DNA of 64,000 nt from Novosphingobium album (ex Liu et al. 2023) (GCF_029076845.1 NZ_JARESE010000044.1:1-64000), one strand, 5' to 3'; positions 1 through 8,597 are shown, counted from the stretch's first letter. A program made the numbers and translations. The notes: a model not told the origin generated them from the sequence alone.

Positions 1-60
1 ACAACCGATCCTACCGGCCATCATAGTCGCCGCTCAACCGGCCATCGTAGTTGTCGCCGC
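1..60. repeat. Short tandem-like repeat at left edge
   Basis: Two near-identical units lie at 13-31 and 37-58, each beginning ACCGGCCATC and ending GTCGCC. Read on the minus strand one frame off the receptor gene, they encode two similar peptides, GDNYDGR and GDYDGR, followed by a stop. The receptor frame stops in the same place. This looks like a junction between the truncated receptor and other sequence, but the window edge prevents a firm conclusion. Confidence 0.4.
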
Positions 61-2258
61 GCACCCGGAGCCACCGAGGTGAGCGTCGGATTGGCGATCA
101 CCCGCGCCAGCGACAACCGGGCCTGCAGCTTCGGCGTCAGCATCGTGCGCAGGTTCAGCGAGGGCAGGACATAGTCGAACTTCGAATTATAGGTCTGATA
201 GTAAGTCTCGGCCCCGATCACATAGCCGCCCGACGTGCGATCGATATGGACATAGCGCAAGCCGGCGTCGCCCTTCACGTCCAGCCGGCCGATCGCGCCG
301 TCGAGATCCAGCATCGCATAGCCGGCCATCTGCTTCTGGTGCGTGTCGCGCACGGTCGACAGGGTGATCTCGGGATAGGACAGGCCCAGCCCGGCCCTGG
401 TCGCGGCGAAATCGGTCGGGCCGGCGAGCCAGTCATAGACCGTGTCGCTGCTCGTCCCGTTCAGGAAATGGCTGCCCGGAAGTCCCGAGAAACTGACACC
501 GGCCAGTTCGGTTGCGCTCAGCACGCCGTCGCGATTGCCGTCCGCCTGGGGATAGGCCGCGATGATCGCGGCGGCGGAAGGGTTCTGGGCGCGGCGCAGG
601 CTGGACAGCTTGGTATCCTGGTAACGCGCGCCCACCTTGATCCGCTTGATCCAGTTCCAGCCCGCCTGCCAGGTGACGTCCAGCTTGGCCTCGTCGCTGG
701 TCGTGTCGATTATGTCGATGGTTTCATAGTTGGATTCCAGCCGCCAGTTGCGCGGGTCCATGGGATCGTAGTTCTGCGCCAGAAGGAAGGTCGGCACATC
801 GTTTCCGGCGGCGAAGTCGGTCGTCGCCGAAGTCGACAGGCCAGCCAACGGAATCAGCAGCGGAACGCCCTGAAAGGATTCGCGCCAGCCGGTCGAACGG
901 GTGCCGCGCGCCTCGACCAGCCAGGGGCCACGCTCGAACCTGGCGGCAAGCGAGTAGATTTCCTGCCGCGTGTCGTAGGTTTCCTGGAAATTGCCCGAGC
1001 GCAAGGTGGGGCTGGTATACGTCGCCCCGACCACGGTTCCTTCCTCGCCCAGCGTGACGTCCTTCGCCGCATTGCTCAGGATCGCGGTCAGCCGCAGCGC
1101 GTCCAGGCGCACCATCGTATCGGTGATGGCGGCATCGAAGCTGAATTCCAGCCCGGGCGCCGGACGGAACTGCACGGCACCGTTGTACCCGTTGCGCACA
1201 TGATCGAGCCACAACAGGTTGTTCGTCATGCGCAGCGGGCGATAGACATTGCGCTGGTCGGCGCTGTTCGCCACGCCATCGTTGTTGGTGTCGAACTGAT
1301 TGGCCGTTCCCGCGTTCAGCAATGTCCAGCCGGCGGAATCGAAGCTGTGGGTGCTGCGGATATAGTCGTGGCGCGTGAAGCCCAGCAGCAGGCCCAGGCG
1401 ATCGTCAGCGGTCTTGGCCGAGATCATGGCCGATGCCTGATAGCCAAGGCGCTCGGCGCGATCATAATAGGAGCCCTGGATGCGCCCCGCCGCCACGAAG
1501 CGATCCTGATCGAGCGGCTTCTTCGTCACCAGATTGACGGTGCCGCCCAGCGCCCCTTCGGTCGTATCGGCCGAGGGCGACTTGATCACCTGCATTCCGG
1601 CCAGGATCTCGGGATTGAACTCGCCCAGACGACCCGTTCCATCAGAGGTCGGTCCGCCCAGCATCGCGCCGTTGAACTGGATCTGGTTCTGGCTGATGCC
1701 ACGGATGACGAAGGCGTTTCCCTCTCCCTGCACGCGCGCGATCTGCACGCCGGGAATACGCTGGAGCGTCTCGATCACGTTCTGGTCGGGCAGTTTGCCG
1801 ATATCTTCGGCCACGACCGCGTCGACGATCCCGCTGGCATTGCGCCGCACCGCCAGCGACTGATCCAGCGATCGCCGGATGCCGGTGACGATGATCTCGT
1901 CCTCGGCGGCGCCGAATGCCGGGCGATCGTCCAGCGCCGCCGTCGGCCGGGCGGCGACACGCTTGATGACCAGAGTGCGCCCGTCGTCGCTGACCACGCT
2001 CAGGCCCGAGCCTTCGAGCGCGCGGCGAACGGCTTCGCGGGCGGACATCTCGCCGCGAACCGGCGCAATGCGCAGACCGCGAACGTCCTCGGCCGCCGCC
2101 ACGATCTGCAATCCCGTCGCGGTGCCGAGCGCCTGGATACCCGTCGTCGCCGGTTGCGCGGGAATATCGAACCGGCGATTCTGGGCAAAAGCCGGCTGCA
2201 CGCAGGCAAAGACAGCCATCGCCGCGACCGTAAGCCGCAGCCCGTTCTTCACATTCAT
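21..2258 (-). CDS. TonB-dependent receptor with STN signalling domain, C-terminally truncated
   Basis: Outer-membrane receptor for energy-dependent uptake of an unknown ligand, of the transducer type. The ATG at 2258 gives a clean signal peptide ending PAFAQ; an upstream TTG at 2303 falls inside an inverted repeat and is unlikely. After the signal come an STN domain (about residues 28-100, starting RRFDIPAQPA), a TonB-box-like stretch (EDEIIVTGIRRS), a plug with the usual NVIETLQRIPGVQI and EGALGGTVNLVTKKP segments, and part of a beta barrel. The 745-residue product stops soon after ARVIANPTLTSVAPG, a point where relatives normally continue for roughly 200 more residues to the terminal aromatic strand. 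All three minus frames are closed by the window edge. It lies downstream of a sigma factor and FecR, so it probably formed a surface-signalling system; the present copy may be non-functional. Confidence 0.85.
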   Translation of the reverse strand: MNVKNGLRLTVAAMAVFACVQPAFAQNRRFDIPAQPATTGIQALGTATGLQIVAAAEDVRGLRIAPVRGEMSAREAVRRALEGSGLSVVSDDGRTLVIKRVAARPTAALDDRPAFGAAEDEIIVTGIRRSLDQSLAVRRNASGIVDAVVAEDIGKLPDQNVIETLQRIPGVQIARVQGEGNAFVIRGISQNQIQFNGAMLGGPTSDGTGRLGEFNPEILAGMQVIKSPSADTTEGALGGTVNLVTKKPLDQDRFVAAGRIQGSYYDRAERLGYQASAMISAKTADDRLGLLLGFTRHDYIRSTHSFDSAGWTLLNAGTANQFDTNNDGVANSADQRNVYRPLRMTNNLLWLDHVRNGYNGAVQFRPAPGLEFSFDAAITDTMVRLDALRLTAILSNAAKDVTLGEEGTVVGATYTSPTLRSGNFQETYDTRQEIYSLAARFERGPWLVEARGTRSTGWRESFQGVPLLIPLAGLSTSATTDFAAGNDVPTFLLAQNYDPMDPRNWRLESNYETIDIIDTTSDEAKLDVTWQAGWNWIKRIKVGARYQDTKLSSLRRAQNPSAAAIIAAYPQADGNRDGVLSATELAGVSFSGLPGSHFLNGTSSDTVYDWLAGPTDFAATRAGLGLSYPEITLSTVRDTHQKQMAGYAMLDLDGAIGRLDVKGDAGLRYVHIDRTSGGYVIGAETYYQTYNSKFDYVLPSLNLRTMLTPKLQARLSLARVIANPTLTSVAPGARRQLRWPVERRL

Positions 2259-2276
2259 GGAAATATTGTCCCGCTG

Positions 2277-2303
2277 TTGATCTTGGATATTAGGTAAGAT
2301 CAA
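2277..2303. promoter_or_regulatory. Inverted repeat in leader of the TonB receptor gene
   Basis: Perfect 8 bp arms TTGATCTT (2277-2284) and AAGATCAA (2296-2303) flank an 11-nt spacer, about 20 bp upstream of the receptor ATG. It could be an operator or an RNA hairpin in the 5' leader. The role is inferred from position only. Confidence 0.4.
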
Positions 2304-2381
2304 CCAAGCGGAGAAATTCCGCCGGTCAGTCGCGGATTTTTTTCATGAAATATTTGTGACAGCTTGCCGGGTCGAGGCCGA

Positions 2382-3356
2382 TCACTTCAAGAGAATGCGA
2401 TCGTCGGTCTTCTCCACCTCGGCGTCCAGCGCGATCGCCACGGCTTTGGCCAGGCCTTCCGGGTCGCGCGCGCGGAACGTGCCGTAGACCCGGCGCGATC
2501 CCAGTTGCGCCGTCGCGATCTCGATCTGGATGTCGTTGTAGCGATTGACTTTCTCGACAGCGGCCGCAAGCGGTTCACCGTCCAGCACGATCATCCCCTG
2601 CTGCCAGGCAAGCGATTGCTCGACGTGGATCGGGTCCAGCGAACGCTGCTGCACCTGCCCTTGCTCGACCGTCAGCCGCTGCCCGGCCCGGAGCTGGGCG
2701 ATCGGCGAAGCCCCGCCCGCCCGCAGCACCACCACGGTTCCTTCGGTCACCACCACCTCCATGCCGTCCTGCAGGGCGCTGACCTGAAAGGCCGTGCCCG
2801 TCGCGCGCACGATCATGTCGCCATGATGCACTTCGAAAGGTCTGGCCGGATCATGGGCCACATCGAACCACGCCTGGCCTGTCACCAGGTCGATCGTCCG
2901 CCGCGCCGGCTCCATCCTCACGTCGATGGTCGACACAGTGTTCAGCACCGCAGCCGATCCGTCGCTCAGCGCGACATTGCGGATCTCACCGCGCTCGGTC
3001 GAGATCCGGTCGGCCATGAATTGGTGATAGACGCCGAGCCCCACGGCCAGGGCAAGGCTGACCGCCAGCGGCGCACCCAGCAAGCGTCGCCGCGACAGGA
3101 CGAACGATCGCGGCGCGGCCTCGCCATGCGCAGGCACGGGTTCGGCAACCGCCTGCCGATCTTCGGTATGCGCCTTGACCGCCAGCTTGCCGATCGCGAC
3201 CGCGCGAAGATAGCTGCCGGCGTGGCGCGGATCGGCGGCCCGCCAGGCGGCCAGCGCCGCCCGTTCCTCCGGCGCCAGCCCCAGCAGGCTGCGCCCTGCC
3301 CATTCCGCCGCGATGCGATCGATGGCATTGCCGTCCTCGGCGCCGGAGACGATCAT
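2382..3356 (-). CDS. fecR: FecR-family anti-sigma factor
   Basis: Inner-membrane regulator that holds an ECF sigma factor and responds to the STN domain of a TonB receptor. The 324-residue protein has an N-terminal cytoplasmic DUF4880-like part (DRIAAEWAGRSLLGLAPEER), one membrane segment at about residues 92-112, and a periplasmic FecR domain (about 119-215, including the RTIDLVTGQAWFDVAHDPARPF region), followed by a C-terminal domain typical of the family. The ATG at 3356 overlaps the sigma-factor stop in an ATGA junction, so the two are translationally coupled. The receptor gene follows about 120 bp downstream on the same strand. Confident family call; the signal is unknown. Confidence 0.92.
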   Translation of the reverse strand: MIVSGAEDGNAIDRIAAEWAGRSLLGLAPEERAALAAWRAADPRHAGSYLRAVAIGKLAVKAHTEDRQAVAEPVPAHGEAAPRSFVLSRRRLLGAPLAVSLALAVGLGVYHQFMADRISTERGEIRNVALSDGSAAVLNTVSTIDVRMEPARRTIDLVTGQAWFDVAHDPARPFEVHHGDMIVRATGTAFQVSALQDGMEVVVTEGTVVVLRAGGASPIAQLRAGQRLTVEQGQVQQRSLDPIHVEQSLAWQQGMIVLDGEPLAAAVEKVNRYNDIQIEIATAQLGSRRVYGTFRARDPEGLAKAVAIALDAEVEKTDDRILLK

Positions 3357-3886
3357 GACGCATCCCCATCGCGACTGAAGCGGACCGTCAGAATCTCCAT
3401 TGCCCGGGCAATCTGCTTTTCCACGACGTTTTCCGAGATGCCGAGCGCTTCGGCCGCCTCTTTTTGCGTATAACCCTTGATCCGGCAGAGATGAAAGATG
3501 TCCCTGCACCGTTCCGGCAAGGACAGGATCAGTCTCTGGATCTCATGGCGGCTCCAGACAATCGCTTCCGGTCCCGGCCGGTCATCCCCGATTTGCGAAA
3601 GGGCCAGATCGGCCAGATAGTCCATGCGGATTATCTTGGTCCGTCGCAGATGCTGCAGAGCCAGGCTCCGCACCGTCGCCAGGAAATAGCCACGGCCATT
3701 CCGAATATGCGACACGCTGTCGAGCGCGGCGATGCGGGCATAGGCTTCCTGGATGATGTCATCGGTTTCGACCGGAAGCCGGGATCGCGTCAGCCAGCGC
3801 CGGGCCTCCCTCTCGTGAGGGAGGATTTCAACGGAGACCCATTCGGCAATGGCGTCCGATCGATCATCCGGGTCAGGCAACAACAT
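3353..3886 (-). CDS. ECF RNA polymerase sigma factor, FecI-like
   Basis: A 177-residue sigma-70 family protein of extracytoplasmic-function type. Region 2 is seen around DDIIQEAYARIAALDSV and the GYFLATVRSLALQHLRR stretch. Region 4 is the helix-turn-helix RLILSLPERCRDIFHLCRI-KGYTQKEAAEALGIS, ending in the VEKQIARAM pattern typical of FecI-like factors. It is the first gene of the sigma/FecR/receptor set and overlaps fecR by 4 bp. It probably directs transcription of the downstream receptor gene. No auxiliary TonB or siderophore genes are adjacent. Confidence 0.9.
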   Translation of the reverse strand: MLLPDPDDRSDAIAEWVSVEILPHEREARRWLTRSRLPVETDDIIQEAYARIAALDSVSHIRNGRGYFLATVRSLALQHLRRTKIIRMDYLADLALSQIGDDRPGPEAIVWSRHEIQRLILSLPERCRDIFHLCRIKGYTQKEAAEALGISENVVEKQIARAMEILTVRFSRDGDAS

Positions 3887-4063
3887 GCTGCGAGCGGCCG
3901 CTAGATCACGCGTGTGACGTTTGGATTACGCAGTCGCCCGATCTTGAGCAGCGGCCACCTCTCGCGATCGACGGGAGGCGCGGGCACGGGCGGATCCGGG
4001 GGGGCCGCGAGGTTCGCTTCCGTCTCTGCGGCCCCACCACGCCGGCCACACGCGCGCCTGGGC

Positions 4064-4089
4064 TTGACCTTGTTCGTTCGAACGAACAA
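4064..4089. promoter_or_regulatory. Promoter -35 and 20 bp palindromic operator of the TetR/efflux operon
   Basis: A perfect 20 bp palindrome, TTGTTCGTTCGAACGAACAA, occupies 4070-4089 and ends 9 bp before the TetR ATG. It is directly preceded by a -35-like TTGACC (4064-4069), so a bound repressor would cover the core promoter. Position and symmetry fit autorepression by the adjacent TetR protein; binding is inferred. Confidence 0.75.
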
Positions 4090-4098
4090 AAGGTGGCG

Positions 4099-4725
4099 AT
4101 GCTTCAGGATCGACTCCTCGAAACCGCGATCGCCCAGTTCGGGCAGCATGGCTTCGAGGGCGCGAGCACGCGCGATATCGCCAGTGCCTCGGGCACAGCG
4201 ATGTCTTCGATCACTTATCATTTCGGCGGCAAGGAAGGGCTTTATCTGGCCGCCGCCGATCATATCGCCCTGCAGATCCGCGAGCAGCTCGGCCCGTTGC
4301 ACGATCGCGTCGATCGCGCCTTGCCGCTGGCCACGCGCGAGGAGGCGGTCGATCTGCTGCTGATGCTGGCCGATGGCTTTGCCCGCTTGCTGTTGCGCCG
4401 CGAATCCGAAGCCTGGTCGCGTTTCATCGGGCGGGAACAGCAGCAGCCTACCGAAGCGTTCGAGCGACTCTACCAGGGGGCGATGAAAGCGATGATCGAT
4501 ACCGTGCTGGCGCTGCTCGCGCGCTGCCGGCCCGATCTGCCCGAGACGGAGCGCCGCGCGATGGCGGTGCTGCTCTATGGCCAGGCGCTGATCCTGCGAG
4601 TCGGCCGCGCCTCGGTCTGCCGGATCATGGGCGGCGCCGCGCTGAACCAGGAAGACGAGGCCATGCTGCGGGCGCGCCTTGCCCGCAATGTGCGCTGCAT
4701 CCTTTCGGAGGACATGGATGGATAG
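4099..4725 (+). CDS. cecR: TetR-family regulator, CecR (YbiH)-like
   Basis: One-component repressor likely controlling the efflux genes that follow. The N-terminal helix-turn-helix covers about residues 5-50 (AIAQFGQHGFEGASTRDIA ... SITYHFGGKEGLYLAAA). The C-terminal ligand domain resembles the CecR/DUF1956 group. The ATG at 4099 follows AGGTGG; a GTG at 4093 in frame is a weaker choice because it abuts the palindrome. The gene overlaps the next one (HlyD-like, ATG at 4718) by 8 bp. In E. coli, CecR controls ybhGFSR, and the same set follows here, which supports the name. The inducer is unknown. Confidence 0.88.
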   Translation: MLQDRLLETAIAQFGQHGFEGASTRDIASASGTAMSSITYHFGGKEGLYLAAADHIALQIREQLGPLHDRVDRALPLATREEAVDLLLMLADGFARLLLRRESEAWSRFIGREQQQPTEAFERLYQGAMKAMIDTVLALLARCRPDLPETERRAMAVLLYGQALILRVGRASVCRIMGGAALNQEDEAMLRARLARNVRCILSEDMDG

Positions 4726-5722
4726 GAAGCGGATCGCGATCGGGCTGGGCGTGCTGGCGCTGGCCATCGCGGCGTTCGTGACGCGCGGCTTCGGCCTGGT
4801 CCCGAGCGGCGACGGTGATGCGCTGCGGCTTTACGGCAATGTCGATATCCGCGAGGTGGACATGGCCTTCCGCGTGCCCGGCCGGATCGACACCGTGGTG
4901 GTCGAGGAAGGCGACAAGGTGGCGCGCGGCGCGCTGCTGGCGACGATCGACCCCGCGCCGATCGACGCGCGGGCGCAGCAGGCCGAAGCCTCGGTGGCAC
5001 AGGCCCGCGCCGCGCTGGCCAAGCTGCAAAACGGCAACCGCCCGCAGGACATCGCCCAGGCGCAGGCCCGCGTCGCGGCGGCGCAGGCGGCGGCGGGCAA
5101 GGCGCGCGAGGATGTCGAACGACGCCGGCCGCTGGTCGAGCCGGGGGCGATCAGCCGCCAGCTCTGGGAACAGTCGCTGGCCGAGCGTGACAGCGCCGAC
5201 GCCCGGCTGGCCGAAGCGCGCGAGGCGCTGTCGCTGGCCCGCACCGGCGCGCGGGCCGAGGATATCGCCGCGGCGCAGGCGCAGCTTGAGGCCAGCGAAG
5301 CGGCGCGCCGGGGCGTCAGCACGGACCTTGGCGACACGCGTCTGGTCGCCAAGGCGCAGGGCACTGTCGTCACTCGCGCGCGCGAGCCGGGCGCCATGGT
5401 CCAGCCGGGCGAGACCGTGCTGACGATCTCGCTCGACCGGCCGCTGCGCGTGCGCGCCTATGTCTCGGAGACCGACCTGTCGCGCATCGCGCCGGGCATG
5501 GCGGTGACGGTGCGCGCGGACGGCAATCCCCGCGCCTATCGCGGCACCATCGGCTACATCAGCCCGCGCGCGGAATTCACGCCCAAGTCGGTCGAGACCG
5601 AGAACTTGCGCACGGACCTCGTCTATCGCTTGCGCATCACCGTGGAGAACCCCGACAATGCCTTGCGCCAGGGCCAGCCCGTGACCGTTTCGGTGACGGG
5701 CGCCAAGCCGGCCAGGGACTGA
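4718..5722 (+). CDS. ybhG: HlyD/YbhG-like periplasmic adaptor (membrane fusion protein)
   Basis: Adaptor that links the inner-membrane ABC pump to the outer-membrane channel. The 334-residue protein has one N-terminal membrane anchor (about residues 5-22), a split biotinyl-lipoyl domain (GNVDIREVDMAFRVPGRI ... VEEGDKVARGALLATID and later RLVAKAQGTVVTRAREPGA), a long alanine/glutamine-rich coiled-coil hairpin at about 85-205, and a C-terminal beta-barrel part. The ATG at 4718 lies within the end of the TetR gene; the ATPase gene starts 5 bp after the stop. Confidence 0.92.
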   Translation: MDRKRIAIGLGVLALAIAAFVTRGFGLVPSGDGDALRLYGNVDIREVDMAFRVPGRIDTVVVEEGDKVARGALLATIDPAPIDARAQQAEASVAQARAALAKLQNGNRPQDIAQAQARVAAAQAAAGKAREDVERRRPLVEPGAISRQLWEQSLAERDSADARLAEAREALSLARTGARAEDIAAAQAQLEASEAARRGVSTDLGDTRLVAKAQGTVVTRAREPGAMVQPGETVLTISLDRPLRVRAYVSETDLSRIAPGMAVTVRADGNPRAYRGTIGYISPRAEFTPKSVETENLRTDLVYRLRITVENPDNALRQGQPVTVSVTGAKPARD

Positions 5723-5727
5723 CGCGA

Positions 5728-7458
5728 GTGGGTGAGCCTGTCGCCACGGCCAGGGGTGTGGTCAAGCGCTTTGGCGGCAAGCACGCCCGCCCCGCGCTCG
5801 ACCATGTCGACATGACCGTGACCGCCGGCCGCATCACCGGGCTGGTCGGCCCGGACGGCGCGGGCAAGACGACGATGATCCGCCTGCTGGCCGGGCTGAT
5901 GCGCCCCGATGCGGGCGAGATCGCCATTCTGGGCCGCCAGCCCGCCCAGGCGCTCGACGATCTGGGCTACATGCCGCAGCGCTTCGGCCTTTATGAAGAC
6001 CTGACCGTAAGGCAGAACCTCGATCTTTACGCCGAAGTGCGCGCGCTGCCGCCCGAAGAGCGCGAGGCGACCTACAAGCGGCTGCTGGAATTCACCGATC
6101 TGGCGCGGTTTCAGGAGCGGCTGGCCGGCAAGCTTTCAGGCGGGATGAAGCAGAAGCTGGGCCTTGCCTGCGCGCTGGTGAAGACCCCGCGCCTGCTGCT
6201 GCTGGACGAGCCGGGCGTCGGCGTCGATCCGATCTCGCGACGCGAACTGTGGGCCATGGTCGGCGAGCTGGTGAGCGAAGGGATCGGCGTGCTGTGGTCC
6301 ACCGCCTATCTCGACGAGGCGGAAAAGTGCGACAGCGTCGTCCTGCTGAACGAGGGGCGGCTGCTGTTCAACGGCCCGCCGCACGAGTTGACCGACACGA
6401 TCGCCGAGCGGGTGATCCGCGTCACCGGCTTCCAGTCGCGCCGCCGCCGCTTCCTGATCCGCGCGCTCGACCGCGCGGACGTGATCGACGGAACGATCCA
6501 GGGCCGCTCGGTGCGGCTGCTGCTGCAAGGCGGCGCCCCCGCCCCCGCGCCCGCCGATTTCGCCGATGGCGACGCGCTGGCGATCGAACCGGCCCCGCCG
6601 CGCTTCGAGGATGGCTTCATCGAGATTCTCGGCGGCGGCCCCAAGGGCACCAGCGCGCTGGCCGAACGCTATCGCACGATACCCGAAAGCGATGCCCTGG
6701 CGATCGAGGCGAAAGGGCTGACCAAGCGCTTCGGCGATTTCGTGGCCGCGCGCGACATGAATTTCGCCATTCCGCGCGGCCAGATCTTCGGCCTGCTGGG
6801 GCCCAACGGCGCCGGCAAATCGACCACGTTCAAGATGCTGTGCGGCCTGCTGACCCCCAGCGAGGGCACCGGCTCGGTCGCAGGCAACGACTTGCGGCGG
6901 TCGGCCGCCGATGCGCGCGCGGCGCTGGGCTACATGGCGCAGAAGTTCTCGCTCTATGGCGATCTCTCGGTCCGCCAGAACCTCGATTTCTTCGCCGGCG
7001 CCTATGGCCTTGGCCGCCACGCGGCGCGCGATGCGATCGCCGCGATGATCGAGATCTTCGAGCTGGGCGACACGCTGGACATGAACGCGGGCACTTTGCC
7101 GCTGGGCTTCAAGCAGCGGCTCGCGCTGGCCTGCGCGGTGATGCACGAGCCGCCGGTGCTGTTCCTGGACGAGCCGACCTCGGGCGTCGATCCGGTCGCC
7201 CGGCGCGAATTCTGGACGCATATCAACGGCCTGGTCGAAAAGGGCGTGACCGTGCTCGTCACCACCCATTTCATGGACGAGGCCGAATATTGCGACCGGG
7301 TGACGCTGATCTACCACGCCGAGCAGATCGCCACCGGCGCGCCCGACGATCTCAAGGCCCGCGCCGCCAGGGCCAGCGGCGCGGCCGATCCCACCATGGA
7401 AGACGCCTTCATCGCGCTGATCGAGGAAAGCAACCACCAGGCGCGCGCGGCGGCATGA
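5728..7458 (+). CDS. ybhF: Tandem ABC transporter ATPase, YbhF-like
   Basis: Cytoplasmic ATPase with two nucleotide-binding domains in one 576-residue chain, powering the YbhS/YbhR-type permease pair. NBD1 has Walker A GPDGAGKTT (residues 41-49), signature LSGGMKQK and Walker B LLLLDEPGVGVD. NBD2 has Walker A GPNGAGKST (about 358-366) and Walker B VLFLDEPTSGVD, but its signature reads LPLGFKQR instead of LSGGQ, a variation I believe is usual for this group. Translation starts at GTG 5728. The stop overlaps the next ATG (ATGA, 7455-7458). Confidence 0.95.
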   Translation: MGEPVATARGVVKRFGGKHARPALDHVDMTVTAGRITGLVGPDGAGKTTMIRLLAGLMRPDAGEIAILGRQPAQALDDLGYMPQRFGLYEDLTVRQNLDLYAEVRALPPEEREATYKRLLEFTDLARFQERLAGKLSGGMKQKLGLACALVKTPRLLLLDEPGVGVDPISRRELWAMVGELVSEGIGVLWSTAYLDEAEKCDSVVLLNEGRLLFNGPPHELTDTIAERVIRVTGFQSRRRRFLIRALDRADVIDGTIQGRSVRLLLQGGAPAPAPADFADGDALAIEPAPPRFEDGFIEILGGGPKGTSALAERYRTIPESDALAIEAKGLTKRFGDFVAARDMNFAIPRGQIFGLLGPNGAGKSTTFKMLCGLLTPSEGTGSVAGNDLRRSAADARAALGYMAQKFSLYGDLSVRQNLDFFAGAYGLGRHAARDAIAAMIEIFELGDTLDMNAGTLPLGFKQRLALACAVMHEPPVLFLDEPTSGVDPVARREFWTHINGLVEKGVTVLVTTHFMDEAEYCDRVTLIYHAEQIATGAPDDLKARAARASGAADPTMEDAFIALIEESNHQARAAA

Positions 7459-8597
7459 ACCTGCCCGATTTCCGCTTCGACCGCCGCCGTCTGCGCGCGC
7501 TGATGACCAAGGAGTTCGCGCAGATCGCGCGCGATCCCTCCACATTCCTGATCGCGCTGGCCATGCCGCTGCTGCTGCTATTCCTGTTCGGCTATGCCGT
7601 CTCGCTCGACACCAACCACACCCGGATCGGGCTGGTGGTGGAGGATTCGAGCGCGCCGGCGCTGCGGCTGGCCCAGTCCTATGCCGTATCGACCTATTTC
7701 GATGTCACGCCGGGGCGCAATCTGGCGGAGTTGCGCGGCGGGATGGCCGCCGGCAAGCTGCGCGCGATCATCGTCATCCCGCAGGATTTCGGCGCGCGGG
7801 TCCATCGCGGCAAAGTGCCGCGCATCCAGGTGATCACCGACGGCTCGCTGCCCAACACCGCCGGCTTCGTGGCCGGCCACGCCCAGGGCGTGTTCCAGAA
7901 CTGGGCCGCGTCCGAAGGGATCGGGCAGGCACCAGCCGCCGCGCATGTCCCCCGGATCGAGCTGAGCGCGCGCTACTGGTACAATCCGGGGCTGCGCAGC
8001 CGCTATTTCCTGGTACCCGGCTCGATCGCGGTGGTGATGACGATGATCGGCACGCTGCTGACCGCGCTGGTCATCGCGCGCGAGTGGGAACGCGGCACGA
8101 TGGAAGCGATGATGGCGACGCCGATCAGCATGGCCGAATTCATCGCCAGCAAGGTGCTGCCGTATTTCGTGCTGGCGCTCGCTTCGATGGCGCTGTGCAC
8201 GGTGATCGCCGAGCTTGCCTTCGGCGTGCCGTTCCGGGGCTCGATCCTGGCGCTGCTGGCGATCGCATCGGCCTTCCTGCTGCCCTCGCTTGGGCTGGGG
8301 CTGTTCATCTCCTCGGCCACCAAGAACCAGTTCGTCGCCAGCCAGATCGCGCTGCTGGCCGGATTCATGCCGGCGATGCTGCTTTCGGGCTTCATCTTCG
8401 AGATTTCCTCGATGCCCTGGCCGATCCAGGCGCTGACCTACATCGTGCCGTCGCGCTATCTGATCCCGGCGCTGCAGACGGTGTTTCTGGCCGGCGATCT
8501 CTGGAACCTGATCCTGCCCGACATCGCGATCATGATCGTCTTCGGCTTCGCCTTCTTCGCCATGTCCTTCTTCGTCACCCGCCGGAGCCTGGACTGA
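7455..8597 (+). CDS. ybhS: ABC-2 type permease, YbhS-like
   Basis: Integral membrane half of the efflux pump, 380 residues. It has a first membrane segment at about residues 30-50 (FLIALAMPLLLLFLFGYAVS), a large periplasmic loop, then five hydrophobic segments in the C-terminal half. These include the conserved SRYFLVPGSIAVVMTMIG and AREWERGTMEAMMATP stretches of ABC-2 permeases. It is coupled to both neighbours: ATGA overlap with the ATPase and TGATG with the second permease. Drug or cation export is likely from E. coli YbhFSR; the actual substrate is unknown. Confidence 0.93.
   Translation: MNLPDFRFDRRRLRALMTKEFAQIARDPSTFLIALAMPLLLLFLFGYAVSLDTNHTRIGLVVEDSSAPALRLAQSYAVSTYFDVTPGRNLAELRGGMAAGKLRAIIVIPQDFGARVHRGKVPRIQVITDGSLPNTAGFVAGHAQGVFQNWAASEGIGQAPAAAHVPRIELSARYWYNPGLRSRYFLVPGSIAVVMTMIGTLLTALVIAREWERGTMEAMMATPISMAEFIASKVLPYFVLALASMALCTVIAELAFGVPFRGSILALLAIASAFLLPSLGLGLFISSATKNQFVASQIALLAGFMPAMLLSGFIFEISSMPWPIQALTYIVPSRYLIPALQTVFLAGDLWNLILPDIAIMIVFGFAFFAMSFFVTRRSLD

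Noticed and set aside
51..2297. 748-codon open frame on the plus strand
   Set aside because: Antisense to the TonB receptor; arginine/aspartate/glutamine-rich shadow composition with no domain and no ribosome site.
3887..4063. Gap between sigma factor and TetR genes
   Set aside because: No supported gene; long frames here are extensions of shadows. It presumably carries the sigma-factor promoter, but no clear boxes are seen.
3901..4767. 288-codon frame on the minus strand
   Set aside because: Antisense to the TetR gene, low-complexity composition; the TetR helix-turn-helix on the plus strand is unmistakable.
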